A DNA stretch of 64,000 nt from Solirubrobacterales bacterium (lineage in GTDB: Bacteria > Actinomycetota > Thermoleophilia > Solirubrobacterales > JACPNS01). The notes under the pieces are model-generated. The model was not told the DNA's origin. It searched no databases and worked only from the letters and a program-made list of their open reading frames with translations. The stretch covers positions 1 to 64,000 of the forward strand of contig JACPNS010000015.1 in assembly GCA_016185345.1 (NCBI GenBank), read 5' to 3'. The position numbers and the translations under genes are program-made. Below are positions 25,227-33,575 of this stretch, piece after piece; positions within the stretch are counted from its first letter, which is position 1; each line of letters opens with the position of its first letter.

Positions 25227-25442
25227 CTAGTGGCACGGAAAGCCGAGGAGGTGACGCCCGTCGTGGACCCACTCGTGCACGTAGCTGCCCGGGGCAAGTG
25301 AAAGCGCCCCCCCGTCCAGACCAACCAGATAGATCAGCGACATTAAGCTGGCGGCGAGAGCGAGCCAAGGCCAAGCCTCGCTCAACGAGACCTTTGGTGG
25401 GTATAAAACTTGCGGCGACGGAGCCGCGTCAGCGAATGCCAT
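25227..25442 (-). CDS. cbtB: CbtB, small predicted cobalt transporter subunit
   Basis: 71 aa with one transmembrane helix (about residues 22-40) and a His-rich C-terminal tail, HEWVHDGRHLLGFPCH, the CbtB hallmark and probable metal-binding site. ATG 25442 is preceded by AGGAGG 8 nt upstream; open frames starting further upstream run into the riboswitch. It is the first gene after cobalamin riboswitch 3. Confidence 0.9.
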   Translation of the reverse strand: MAFADAAPSPQVLYPPKVSLSEAWPWLALAASLMSLIYLVGLDGGALSLAPGSYVHEWVHDGRHLLGFPCH

Positions 25443-25464
25443 CTTGAACCTCCTCGGGATTTCG

Positions 25465-25660
25465 TGTCCCGTCAATCGGTCGTAGCGAAGGCTCAAGTCT
25501 CCTGGCTCTCGAAGCTTTGCCTGTCTCGCACCTTCCCACCCGTCAGGGCGGCGGTTGCCGCGATTTGGCCCTTCGATCACAGTGGCACGACCGCATCGGA
25601 TTCTCACCGATTTCCTCGCACCAACGCTCTTATGAGCGGCGCAGCGTATCAACTGGTCGC
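25465..25660 (-). promoter_or_regulatory. Cobalamin riboswitch 3 (upstream of cbtB-cbtA-cobG-cobH-cobIJ)
   Basis: On the minus strand the boxes read GGTGCGAGGAAATCGGTGAG (25603-25622), the core GCCACTG followed by TGATCG (about 25573-25588) and GAGAGCCAGGAGA (25498-25510). This is a canonical adenosylcobalamin aptamer about 40-60 nt upstream of the cbtB Shine-Dalgarno. It should shut down cobalt uptake and early corrin synthesis when B12 is plentiful. The rest of the 25443-25844 gap holds the divergent promoter for the multicopper oxidase. Confidence 0.92.
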
Positions 25661-25844
25661 TGCAGCCGCGAAGACCCAACGGCCTCTCTCGGCCCAAACG
25701 TGACCCAGCCAGTTGACGGTGATCCATCGGGCACGTACAGCACGTATCACCACTAATGTTTGCGATTGGTTGGATCGCGAACCATCAATTTTGTTGCTGG
25801 AATTCAACAGTCAACGCCATCACTGCCGTTCTTGAGGAGGCACC

Positions 25845-27491
25845 ATGCCCGCTGATAATCCTGATACGCCGACACCCGAAAACGGGCGACGCCTGACGCG
25901 TCGTCAGGTCATCGGCGCGGGCGCGGGCGCAGCGGGCGTCGCGGTGCTGGCGGCATATGGGCTGGGGCGTGACTCTGGTGAACCGGCGGTATCAGCGACA
26001 GATGTGGTGCTCAAAGCCGAGCCGGGGACGATCGACCTTGGCGCACGCACTGCCAAAACCTGGGTCTACAACGGCGCTTTGGCCGGACCGGTCCTCCGGC
26101 TCAAAGAGGGTCAGCGATTTCGTGCTCGCGTCGAGAACGGCCTGCCGCAGCCGACCTCGATTCACTGGCACGGGATTCGGGTGCCCAACGCTATGGATGG
26201 CGTACCCGGCGTTACCCAGAAGGCGATCGAGCCCGGTGATTCGTTCGTCTACGACTTCGTCGCTCCGGACGCCGGCACGTACATGTATCACTCGCATTTT
26301 GGCACCCAACTCGACCGTGGGCTTTACGGCGCGTTGATCGTCGAGGCGCGTCAGGAACCATTGTCGTATGACCGTGAAGCAGTGCTCGTGCTCGACGACT
26401 GGCTCGACGGTATATCTGGCACGCCGGACTCGCAACTCGAAACACTCCGCAAGAACGGCATGCAAATGGACAGCGGCATGCAAATGGACAGCGGAATGAA
26501 GATGGACAGCGGGATGCAGATGGACAGCGGGATGCAGATGGGTTCAACTGGCACCGACCAGAGCGATGCCATGTCGGGCATGTCAATGGGCTCTGGCATG
26601 TCCGGGACAGCCAAACACACCACCCTTGGCGGCCGAGTCCCGGCCGCTGATTCGCTCGCCGGACTGGCGAACGCGATGGAAAAGGGCAACGTCGACCCTG
26701 GCGACGTGGTCTATCCCCTCTATCTGATCAACGGTCGCCCCCCACTCGACCCGGCAAGCGTCCGCGTACGCGGGGGCGAACGACTGCGGCTGAGGATCGT
26801 CAACCCAGCAGCGGACACCCTGTTCTGCGTTTTTGTCGAGGGACACGAACTCGAGGTGACCCATGCCGATGGGTCGCCAATCAAGCCTGTACGCACCGAC
26901 GGAATCGTGGTCGGCATGGGCGAGCGCTACGACGTATTGATCGAGGCCAAGAACCCTGGCAAACACCGAATCATCGCGGTGCCGCTCGGCAAAACGGGGC
27001 GGGCAGTTGCGACGCTGCGCTACCTCGACGCTCCGAGCTCAAAGGTTGCTGCGCCCGATGCGCCGATGCGTATGCCCAAGCGCGTGATTTCTTACAGCGA
27101 CATGTTCGCCGCTGACGAACCGTCGCAGCAGTCTGCCAGCCGCGATACCGCGCTGGAACTGGCAATGGGCGCCGGCCGTTACGAGTGGACGATCGGTGGC
27201 CAAAAGTATCCGGACGCCGAGCCACTGCGCTTTGATCGTGGTGAAACCGTGCGGTTGGCCATGCGCAACACCTCGGAGATGCCTCATCCGATGCACTTGC
27301 ACGGACACTTCTTTCGCGAAGTCAGGACTCGCGGTCTTGGCCCGAACAAGGACACGATCATCGTGCCGCCCAAGGCGAAGACTACCGTCGAGTTTGTCGC
27401 TGACAACCCGGGCAAGTGGGCGTTTCACTGCCACAACGTCTACCACGCAGAGGCGGGCATGATGCGCGTCGTCGAGGTGTCCGGCAAATAG
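25845..27491 (+). CDS. Tat-exported multicopper oxidase with Met-rich insert
   Basis: 548 aa. A twin-arginine signal (RRLTRRQVIGAGAGAAG, residues 15-31) indicates export of a folded copper enzyme. The four Cu-binding motifs are present: HWHG (107), HSH (149), HPMHLHGH (from 481) and HCHNVYHAEAGMM (from 527), so type 1, 2 and 3 copper sites are complete. Between domains 1 and 2 is a Met-rich segment (about 205-250) with repeated GMQMDS units, resembling the Cu(I)-binding loops of CueO-like oxidases. Likely a cuprous oxidase for copper detoxification, though phenol or metal oxidation is possible. RBS GAGGAGG lies 7 nt before ATG. Confidence 0.93.
   Translation: MPADNPDTPTPENGRRLTRRQVIGAGAGAAGVAVLAAYGLGRDSGEPAVSATDVVLKAEPGTIDLGARTAKTWVYNGALAGPVLRLKEGQRFRARVENGLPQPTSIHWHGIRVPNAMDGVPGVTQKAIEPGDSFVYDFVAPDAGTYMYHSHFGTQLDRGLYGALIVEARQEPLSYDREAVLVLDDWLDGISGTPDSQLETLRKNGMQMDSGMQMDSGMKMDSGMQMDSGMQMGSTGTDQSDAMSGMSMGSGMSGTAKHTTLGGRVPAADSLAGLANAMEKGNVDPGDVVYPLYLINGRPPLDPASVRVRGGERLRLRIVNPAADTLFCVFVEGHELEVTHADGSPIKPVRTDGIVVGMGERYDVLIEAKNPGKHRIIAVPLGKTGRAVATLRYLDAPSSKVAAPDAPMRMPKRVISYSDMFAADEPSQQSASRDTALELAMGAGRYEWTIGGQKYPDAEPLRFDRGETVRLAMRNTSEMPHPMHLHGHFFREVRTRGLGPNKDTIIVPPKAKTTVEFVADNPGKWAFHCHNVYHAEAGMMRVVEVSGK
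26458..26541 (+). repeat. Five tandem 18-bp units encoding GMQMDS
   Basis: In-frame tandem repeat within the multicopper oxidase gene; units differ by synonymous or near-synonymous changes (Q to K once, the last unit ends in GS). Gives a methionine every second or third residue. Such arrays can vary in copy number between strains. Confidence 0.85.
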
Positions 27492-27584
27492 GGCACAGGG
27501 CGACCGCATGAAGCCGTCGCTCGCGAGCCGAAGAATGCGATCTGCCATTGCCGGAGGCGAAGCAGACCCCGGCGGAGCCCGCCG

Positions 27585-28265
27585 CTAAGCAGGCGCGCGA
27601 TCTGGCTTGCGCAGATCTGCGAGGGCCGGTCGGCACGCCTGCATCGGTCCACTGAAGTGGAGATAGATGAGCAGGCTCAGCACGGCGGCGAAGAAGCACC
27701 AGACCGAAACGAATGTCGCGGCCGATACCTGGTAGGCGGCGATAGCCAGAATGAAGGCGAGCACGCCAAAGACATTGATGCAGCGATGGCTGGAGAACAA
27801 GCCGCTCACGCATGTTGCCAGGAGGTAGATCACCAGCACGTACACGATGTAGAAGTGGGGCGATTCGTACACGATGCTGTGGTTGCGGACACTTGCGACG
27901 ACCGGGAATCGAACGATGAAGTAAAGGAGATAGAGGCCAACGCTCAGACCGAGCGCGAGGAATACTTTGAGCGCGGTCCGTCGCCAGCGGCTGATCTCGA
28001 CCAGCAGGATGGCGAATGGCACGAAGATTGGCCACAGTACATGGGAAAACATTGAGTAGATATAGGTTGCCCACGTTTGTAGCGTGGCCAAGTCGTTGTT
28101 CAGGCTAACCCAGAGCACGCCCTCGGTGAGTTGTTGAACGCCGAACAACAGCGGGATTATCGCTATCGGCAGCTCCGTCTTGCCCCTGGATTTGCGCAGC
28201 GTCACACCTCCGACTGCACTGAGAGTTGTTCCGGCGGTGAAGCTAGCGGTTGCCGAGAAGCACAT
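27585..28265 (-). CDS. DUF6629-like integral membrane protein
   Basis: 226 aa from ATG 28265, giving the family-typical N-terminus MCFSATASFTAG; a longer frame to 28343 adds an unlikely basic leader. About seven hydrophobic segments, with PLLFGVQQLTEGVLW, SHVLWPIFVPFAILLVE and SSHRCINVFGVLAFI. I recall proteins starting MCFSA with this pattern as DUF6629; no function is known. Bases 28266-28470 (205 bp) between this gene and the next show nothing I can call. Confidence 0.7.
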   Translation of the reverse strand: MCFSATASFTAGTTLSAVGGVTLRKSRGKTELPIAIIPLLFGVQQLTEGVLWVSLNNDLATLQTWATYIYSMFSHVLWPIFVPFAILLVEISRWRRTALKVFLALGLSVGLYLLYFIVRFPVVASVRNHSIVYESPHFYIVYVLVIYLLATCVSGLFSSHRCINVFGVLAFILAIAAYQVSAATFVSVWCFFAAVLSLLIYLHFSGPMQACRPALADLRKPDRAPA

Positions 28266-28470
28266 CTCGGGTCCTCTCGCGAGGCACCCGACGCCTGGAA
28301 CCCGCCTCACGCGAGCGGGTGGTGCCTGAGGCCAAAACGACACGCCGCAAGCGGCGCCAGACGTTCGTGAGTACCGGCATTTTGGCTTCAGTTGTCATCG
28401 CTCTCACCTTACCGATAAGCGCCGGGGCGACCGCAGCGGCCTGGAAGCACCTTCATTCGAGACGCCAGGT

Positions 28471-29565
28471 TCAGGCTCGAGCGCTGGAGTCGGCGACTTC
28501 CAGCTTGCCGTCAGCCTCGGGACGACGCCGCTCTCTGCGCAGGCCGACGAAGACCGTCAACAGCGATCCCACGAGGGCATATGTGACGAGCACAGTCAGC
28601 GCTCTGGCGATCGCATTGCCATCGAAATACGTGACGTTCCGAATCAGCGTCGTGCCTGCCCCCGGAGGCAGGAACGCGCCAATTTCCCTCAACGGGCCGG
28701 GCATCAGCAACTCGGGCGCAAGCGGCCCTCCGGATGCTGGATTTCCGAGTGCGACAAAAAGCAGAACTGCGAGCGCGGTTCCGGCGATGCCGAAGAGCGC
28801 TTGTAGCGCCGTGGTGGCGGCGGCCGTCGCAAACACCACCAACGCGCCAATCGAAGCGAGGGCCAGAAAGCTCCCGACGAGCGCGCCGATGATCGATTGC
28901 ACGACCAGCGCGCCCAGCAGGCCGGATAAAAGCGCATATCCCGCGAGCACGAGCAGACGACTGGTCGCAGAACGTAGGTTCCGCGGCACGCCGCCCCGAG
29001 CGAGTCCCAGAATGGTGGCGGCGATATAGCCGCCGACAAGCCACCCGACGATGAGGTAAAAGGCCGACAGGCCGCGCGGGTCGTTCGATGGAAGTGCTCG
29101 ATAGGTCTGGACATTCAATTTTCGTCCGGCGGGCTCCATTTTGCGCAGGGCGCGCGGAAGAAATTCCGCGACGCTTGAACTCGCGGCCGGGACAACCAAC
29201 AGCTGATCGCCAGACCGCCCCGGTGTCAGAACGGCGTACACCTCACGCTGGTCGACGGCGCGCTTGGCGCTGGCAAGGTCCGGAACGTTCCGCGGCGCAA
29301 GCACGCCACCGACGCGAAGCTTGGCCATCACCGGGGCAACCTCGATACTCGGGCCCACCACCGCGATGGGAACATTCCGTGGCTTGGGAGCATGCAAGGC
29401 CCCGACGTAAGCGCCAACCATCAAGAGCTGGAGCGCGAGTACGCCGAGCAGCAAAACTGCGGTGAGCGGGAAGGTCGCGTCAGCAGAACTGAGTTCGAGT
29501 TGCTCGCGAATCGATGACCACCAAAGTTTTCGTGATTTTGTCGTGGCTAGGTTTCCTGTGTTCAC
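28471..29565 (-). CDS. ABC-2/YhgE-type membrane protein
   Basis: 364 aa. One N-terminal helix (about 33-55), an extracytoplasmic domain of about 110 residues (60-165) and then five or six C-terminal helices, ending FVGLRRERRR. This is the layout of ABC-2-type permeases and YhgE/Pip-like proteins (DUF3533 group), which export small molecules or act with ESX-like secretion. No ATPase gene is adjacent. Substrate unknown. The gap 29566-29758 to the next gene holds presumably divergent promoters, with a GAAAGGAAG ribosome site before 29759. Confidence 0.6.
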   Translation of the reverse strand: MNTGNLATTKSRKLWWSSIREQLELSSADATFPLTAVLLLGVLALQLLMVGAYVGALHAPKPRNVPIAVVGPSIEVAPVMAKLRVGGVLAPRNVPDLASAKRAVDQREVYAVLTPGRSGDQLLVVPAASSSVAEFLPRALRKMEPAGRKLNVQTYRALPSNDPRGLSAFYLIVGWLVGGYIAATILGLARGGVPRNLRSATSRLLVLAGYALLSGLLGALVVQSIIGALVGSFLALASIGALVVFATAAATTALQALFGIAGTALAVLLFVALGNPASGGPLAPELLMPGPLREIGAFLPPGAGTTLIRNVTYFDGNAIARALTVLVTYALVGSLLTVFVGLRRERRRPEADGKLEVADSSARA

Positions 29566-29758
29566 GCGAGCCAGCCTAAACGTCGTCCATGTTCATCTTG
29601 TAGGTAATTAACCACAGTTTCGACGGCGACGCCGAACGCTGGAAAGCAGTAAAAAATACGCACCGCATCGCGCAGTTTCTGCGGATATATCGACCATCTC
29701 GCCGCCGTAGCCTTATGCCACCAGGCTTGAATCAGATCTCACACGAAAGGAAGAAACT

Positions 29759-29977
29759 ATGAGTGCGTCAACGATTCTGTTTGTACTTTTTTTCGTGGCC
29801 ATGATCGCCATGCACCTTCGAGGTCATGGCGGCCACGGCGGCCACGGCGGCCACGGTGGACACGGTGGACACGGCGGCCATGGAGGCAAGTCAGATCCTG
29901 AAGGCCATGAAAGCCATGACCAGGGTTCTGAAGAACACAACCATTCTCGGCCCAAGGCACCTGACGACTCCGCCTGA
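29759..29977 (+). CDS. Small membrane peptide with HGG repeats (metal binding likely)
   Basis: 72 aa. An N-terminal transmembrane helix (residues 5-20, ILFVLFFVAMIAM) is followed by seven perfect HGG units (residues 23-43) and then a His/Glu/Asp-rich tail. A good RBS (GGAAGAAA) lies just upstream, and codon choice among repeats varies (GGC/GGT, CAC/CAT), so the amino acid pattern looks selected. Probably binds copper, nickel or zinc at the membrane face. Resembles DUF2933-type small His-rich proteins, but I cannot confirm the family. Confidence 0.65.
   Translation: MSASTILFVLFFVAMIAMHLRGHGGHGGHGGHGGHGGHGGHGGKSDPEGHESHDQGSEEHNHSRPKAPDDSA
29825..29887 (+). repeat. Seven 9-bp units (CAC GGC GGC) encoding HGG
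   Basis: Tandem array inside the small His-rich gene; third positions vary between units, so this is not a freshly amplified microsatellite. It explains several spurious open frames on both strands here. Confidence 0.85.
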
Positions 29978-30043
29978 GTTCTCTCTGGCACACGGTTCGA
30001 TTGATCAAACTCCAGCAAACCGCAACACGTAAGGATTCCCAAA

Positions 30044-30265
30044 ATGTTCTCTATCTTCAAAAAGTCAAGTGAGCACGAGGCCGGGCACGATCATTCCGCA
30101 ATGAACCACGAAGCTGACCAGGGCGGCGGATGCTGCGGCGGCGACGGACACAAGCACGCCGATCACGACACTGCCGAAAAGCAGCCTGATCTTTCGCACG
30201 ACAAAACATCCGCCGACAATTCCGGCAACACCGAGTCGAGTCGGCATGATCACTCACACGCGTGA
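30044..30265 (+). CDS. Small His/Cys-rich acidic protein (metal-binding candidate)
   Basis: 73 aa, no signal or membrane helix. Contains HEAGHDHSAMNHE, a GGGCCGGDGHKH cluster (vicinal Cys with Gly and His) and a C-terminal HDHSHA. Preceded by AAGGA 9 nt before ATG 30044. It follows the HGG peptide by 66 nt and precedes a response regulator by 6 nt. The composition suggests a soluble metal chelator or chaperone; no family was recognised. Confidence 0.6.
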   Translation: MFSIFKKSSEHEAGHDHSAMNHEADQGGGCCGGDGHKHADHDTAEKQPDLSHDKTSADNSGNTESSRHDHSHA

Positions 30266-30271
30266 AGCGAC

Positions 30272-30928
30272 GTGAACAACCAGAACGACCCACCGATATC
30301 GATCGTGCTCGCCGATGATCACGCTGTCGTCCGCAGCGGCTTGCGCATGCTGCTTGAGGCCGAACCGGATTTCACGGTCGTCGCGGAGGCCGGTGATGTT
30401 GATTCGGCGAGACGCTATGTGCTGGGCCATAAACCGACAATTCTGATGCTTGACCTGAGCATGCCCGGCGAAGAAAGCCTGCCGGCCATACCGAAGATTC
30501 TCGAGGTTTCTCCAGATACGAAGGTCGTCGTTCTCACGATGCAGAGTGAGCCAGCATTTGCGCGAGAGGCGATGCGTGCGGGTGCCGTTGGTTACGTGCT
30601 GAAAGAGGCGGCGGACGCCGAGTTGGTTGACGCGATCCGGGCCGTTGCGAGCGGTGGCACATATTTGCAGCCGCGCTTAGGGGCCAAACTTGCCGCGCAG
30701 CCGGAGGCCAGCAGCGCACTCGACGTTCTGACGGACAGAGAAAAGCAAGTCATGGGTTCGACTGCGCTCGGATTCACCAACGCGGAGATCGCCGCGCAAC
30801 TCTTCCTCAGTGTGCGAACCGTCGAATCTCATCGGGCGCATATTCAGGAAAAGCTCGAACTGAACTCTCGAGCCGAGTTGGTGAGGCTCGCGATCGACCA
30901 TGGCCTGATCGATGTGAGTGGGTCCTAG
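30272..30928 (+). CDS. NarL/LuxR-family response regulator
   Basis: 218 aa from GTG 30272. REC domain (9-125) with acidic pair DD (15-16), phospho-acceptor Asp61 in MLDLSMPG and Lys in YVLKEA; LuxR-type helix-turn-helix (about 150-215) with LTDREKQVM, NAEIAAQLFLSVRTVESH. DevR/DosR-like spacing. Its likely partner kinase lies on the opposite strand immediately downstream, the two genes overlapping by 4 nt at their 3' ends. Co-transcribed with the two small His-rich genes upstream by spacing. Confidence 0.93.
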   Translation: MNNQNDPPISIVLADDHAVVRSGLRMLLEAEPDFTVVAEAGDVDSARRYVLGHKPTILMLDLSMPGEESLPAIPKILEVSPDTKVVVLTMQSEPAFAREAMRAGAVGYVLKEAADAELVDAIRAVASGGTYLQPRLGAKLAAQPEASSALDVLTDREKQVMGSTALGFTNAEIAAQLFLSVRTVESHRAHIQEKLELNSRAELVRLAIDHGLIDVSGS

Positions 30929-32085
30929 TCAGACATCGTGATTCGCGCGGCGACGGGCAGTTTCACATGGATCTCGGTGCCACCGGCGGGCGTGGATATG
31001 ACCTCCAACTGACCATTTGCCAATGCAGCGCGTTCGCTCATGCCGAGGATGCCAAAACCCCCTGCATCCGAACGAACGTCAAACCCCTTCCCGTCATCGC
31101 GGACGCTCACGGTCACTGAGTCGCCGGTCCGCACCAAACTCACCGATATCCGCGACGCGCCGGCATGCTTGACAGCGTTGTTGGTCGCTTCCTGAACGAT
31201 GCGGTAGATCGTGAGCTCCAGATCTTTCGAAAATGAATCGGCATCTTCAAGCTCAGTCGTCATCACGATTTCAATATCGGTGAGCAGAGTGATTCTGTCG
31301 ATCAGCCCCTCGAGGGCCGCGAACAGGCCGATCTGATCCAGCGCGGCAGGACGTAGCTCGGCAATCATGCTGCGGAGGTTCGTGATTTCAAGACGAAGCC
31401 GCTGCAACCCCTCGGCGGTAGCAGCGTGCAGCTCGTCAGGATCACCACGTCGCAGCGCCGTTGCGAGGAGCACGTGAAGGGCTCCAAGGCCCTGAAGGGT
31501 GTCGTCATGCAACTCGCGGGCCCATCGCTTTCGTTCCTGTTCGGCGGCATCAATTGCGGCTCGCAGCCGGTCATCTCTGACCGATCGGGCGTTTTGGATC
31601 GCGATCGACGCCCACGCGGCAAGGGTTACGACAGACGATTCGTCCGTGTCGTTGAACTCGCCGTCGACTTTGTCGGTGAGGTACAGATTCCCGTACGCCT
31701 GTTCGTCTATCAGGATCGGGACCCCAAGAAACGACTTCATGAGCGGGTGCCCCGGCGGGAACCCAACCGCCGCAGGATGCTCTGAAAGGCGCGACAACCG
31801 AAGTGGTCGCGGGTCCTTGATCAGTAGCCCGAGTACTCCGTGCCCGCGCGGAAGATGCCCAATTCTTTCGCCTTGCGCCGCAGGGATTCCATAGGTGATG
31901 AATCGTTCAAGCTCATCGCGGTCGTTGTTGAGGATCCCAAGCGCTGCGTACTTTGCGCCGGTCAGGTCGCGGGCAGCCTCAGTGATCATGCGTAGCAGCG
32001 ACTCGAGGTCGAGATTCGCCGTAAGACTTCGCCCGATCTCGAGAAGTCGTACTTCGGCGTCTTTGGCTTCCGGCCTAGTTTCCAT
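30925..32085 (-). CDS. GAF-domain sensor histidine kinase (DevS/DosT-like)
   Basis: 386 aa from ATG 32085. One GAF domain (about 20-165) with LPRGHGVLGLLI, HPAAVGFPPGHPLMKSFLGVP and YGNLYLTDK, closely resembling the GAF domains of mycobacterial DevS/DosT, where they bind haem. HisKA_3 follows with the phospho-His193 in RELHDDTLQGLGALH, then an HATPase_c domain (NNAVKHA, DDGKGFD, GFGILGMSERA). Cytoplasmic, no membrane segments. Likely senses redox, O2 or NO and phosphorylates the convergent regulator at 30272. Haem binding is inference. Confidence 0.88.
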   Translation of the reverse strand: METRPEAKDAEVRLLEIGRSLTANLDLESLLRMITEAARDLTGAKYAALGILNNDRDELERFITYGIPAAQGERIGHLPRGHGVLGLLIKDPRPLRLSRLSEHPAAVGFPPGHPLMKSFLGVPILIDEQAYGNLYLTDKVDGEFNDTDESSVVTLAAWASIAIQNARSVRDDRLRAAIDAAEQERKRWARELHDDTLQGLGALHVLLATALRRGDPDELHAATAEGLQRLRLEITNLRSMIAELRPAALDQIGLFAALEGLIDRITLLTDIEIVMTTELEDADSFSKDLELTIYRIVQEATNNAVKHAGASRISVSLVRTGDSVTVSVRDDGKGFDVRSDAGGFGILGMSERAALANGQLEVISTPAGGTEIHVKLPVAARITMSD

Positions 32086-32179
32086 TGGCAAGAGGTCCTG
32101 CCGGGCGAGCGTTGCGAGGCATGTCCACGATCTGACGGTACGCGAGCGATGGGTCCGAGTGATCCAATGGATTGGAGCG

Positions 32180-33328
32180 CTACTGCGAGATCGTCGGCCG
32201 GACGCCGCTGTCACCGCTGGACGAACCAGGAATTTCTATGGCGGCGGCCATCGCAGCGCACAGCGCTGCCGGATCGGCGGAGCGCGCCAGCGTGCGCTGC
32301 AGCTGCCCAAAGGCGATGGTTCCGAGTATCGCGGGGAGAACCAGTTGGAACGCGCGGTAGGCGAGTACAGCTACGGTCGCTTCGGCGATGGGACTGCCGT
32401 AGATGGCCAACGCAATGATCAGCGCACCGTCGGTTCCACCGATGCCGCCGGGAACGGGGAGGAGTCCACCGAGCTGACCCAGCGTGTAAGCGAGCACGAG
32501 GGCAGCAATTGGCGGTCCGCCGCCAAACGCCTGAAAGGCGGCAGCGAGAGTCGCGACGTCGAAGGCCATGTACGCGACGGCGCCGACGACAACGAGCGGC
32601 TGACCGGAGATGACCAACGCGACCGCGTCGTGGATGCCGTCCCTGACAGCCGCCGCGACAGGCTCCAGCCTCTTTCGTATCGGGCCGTTGGTGACCGCAG
32701 CGGTGCCCGTGGGCAGCAGGCGCGGCAACGCAAGGATGACCACGATCACCACAACGGCCAGGATCGCCGGGCCGAGTGTCAGGGCCGTCGACGCCGAACC
32801 AGCAACCAGGCCGGTCGCCAGGGCGACGCCCGGCACGATTGCCGCAACGAAGTTGACTGAGCTTGTGATCACGTACAGCGCGACGGATCGTCGGGCGATG
32901 TGCTCGGTCGGCATGCCGCCGCGCTTCAGCGCCCACGCACCGAGCGCGAGGCCGCCGGTGCCCCCTGTCGGCAACAAGACGTTCGCCGCCTGTTCGGAGA
33001 GCGCGATCTCGTAGCTCAGCCGCCATGCGAGGTGCCGACAGATCACGCCCCTGAAGACGGCGACGAAGGCGAGCAGCGAACCCAGCTCCATGATTAAGGC
33101 GACGACGAGCCAAGCGGGCTGGGCGCCCGCCATACGTGTTCGAACGTCATCGAGCCCCGGCAGAGTCAGCAAAATCAACGCTATGACCACGACCGCGGCG
33201 CCTATTTGCAGGAGACGTCGGACCAGATGGCGGGCATCGAGCTCCGGCGGCATCGCCGCATCCGAAGGTGCGATTTGAGTGGCTGTCGTCGGGTTCGCCA
33301 CTTTCCGCCTACGTCCCAGCGATGTCAC
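32180..33328 (-). CDS. Lysylphosphatidylglycerol synthase TM-region/UPF0104 family membrane protein
   Basis: 382 aa with about eight transmembrane helices. Family features are the NVLLPTGGTGGLALGAWALKR-type loop (about residues 113-135) and LGQLGGLLPVPGGIGGTDGAL near 300-320. This is the flippase-like domain of MprF/AglD proteins without a synthase domain; usual roles are lipid translocation or glycolipid formation. Ninety-four nt upstream of the kinase on the same strand. Gap 33329-33575 (247 bp) holds no gene; it should contain the promoters of this gene and the next. Confidence 0.8.
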   Translation of the reverse strand: MTSLGRRRKVANPTTATQIAPSDAAMPPELDARHLVRRLLQIGAAVVVIALILLTLPGLDDVRTRMAGAQPAWLVVALIMELGSLLAFVAVFRGVICRHLAWRLSYEIALSEQAANVLLPTGGTGGLALGAWALKRGGMPTEHIARRSVALYVITSSVNFVAAIVPGVALATGLVAGSASTALTLGPAILAVVVIVVILALPRLLPTGTAAVTNGPIRKRLEPVAAAVRDGIHDAVALVISGQPLVVVGAVAYMAFDVATLAAAFQAFGGGPPIAALVLAYTLGQLGGLLPVPGGIGGTDGALIIALAIYGSPIAEATVAVLAYRAFQLVLPAILGTIAFGQLQRTLARSADPAALCAAMAAAIEIPGSSSGDSGVRPTISQ

Positions 33329-33575
33329 GGCGTCGAAACCCAGTGGCAGGTCCCGGCTGCGTGTGGGTCAGGTCTCGCTCGCTGAGCGCATCGACCTCGG
33401 AGAGGATGTGGCTGGGCAGCAGCACCGTACGCAGCCTACGTCAAATCGATGAAGTCGTATCATCGCCGAGCGGGCGAAGCGATGGGTCCAGCCGAGTGTC
33501 AGAACTGGTAGTTGTGTCAGCCATCGAAGGGTTAGGGTAGGGCCGACATGCAGTTCATGCCGACGACGCTGTTAA

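Noticed and set aside
25780-25830. Operator for the multicopper oxidase: TTGTTG...CAACAG inverted repeat
   Set aside because: A short imperfect palindrome exists near 25793-25812 but matches no copper regulator site I know.
26458-26541. 18-bp repeats considered as a regulatory array
   Set aside because: In frame and encoding a Met-rich loop of the oxidase, so a protein feature.
28250-29029. 259-codon plus-strand open frame
   Set aside because: Antisense to the ABC-2-like membrane protein and DUF6629 start; Ser/Ala/Pro-rich with no domain.
29825-29887. Tandem repeat considered as a CRISPR or minisatellite
   Set aside because: The 9-bp unit is codon-phased and encodes HGG inside a gene with RBS; no spacers.
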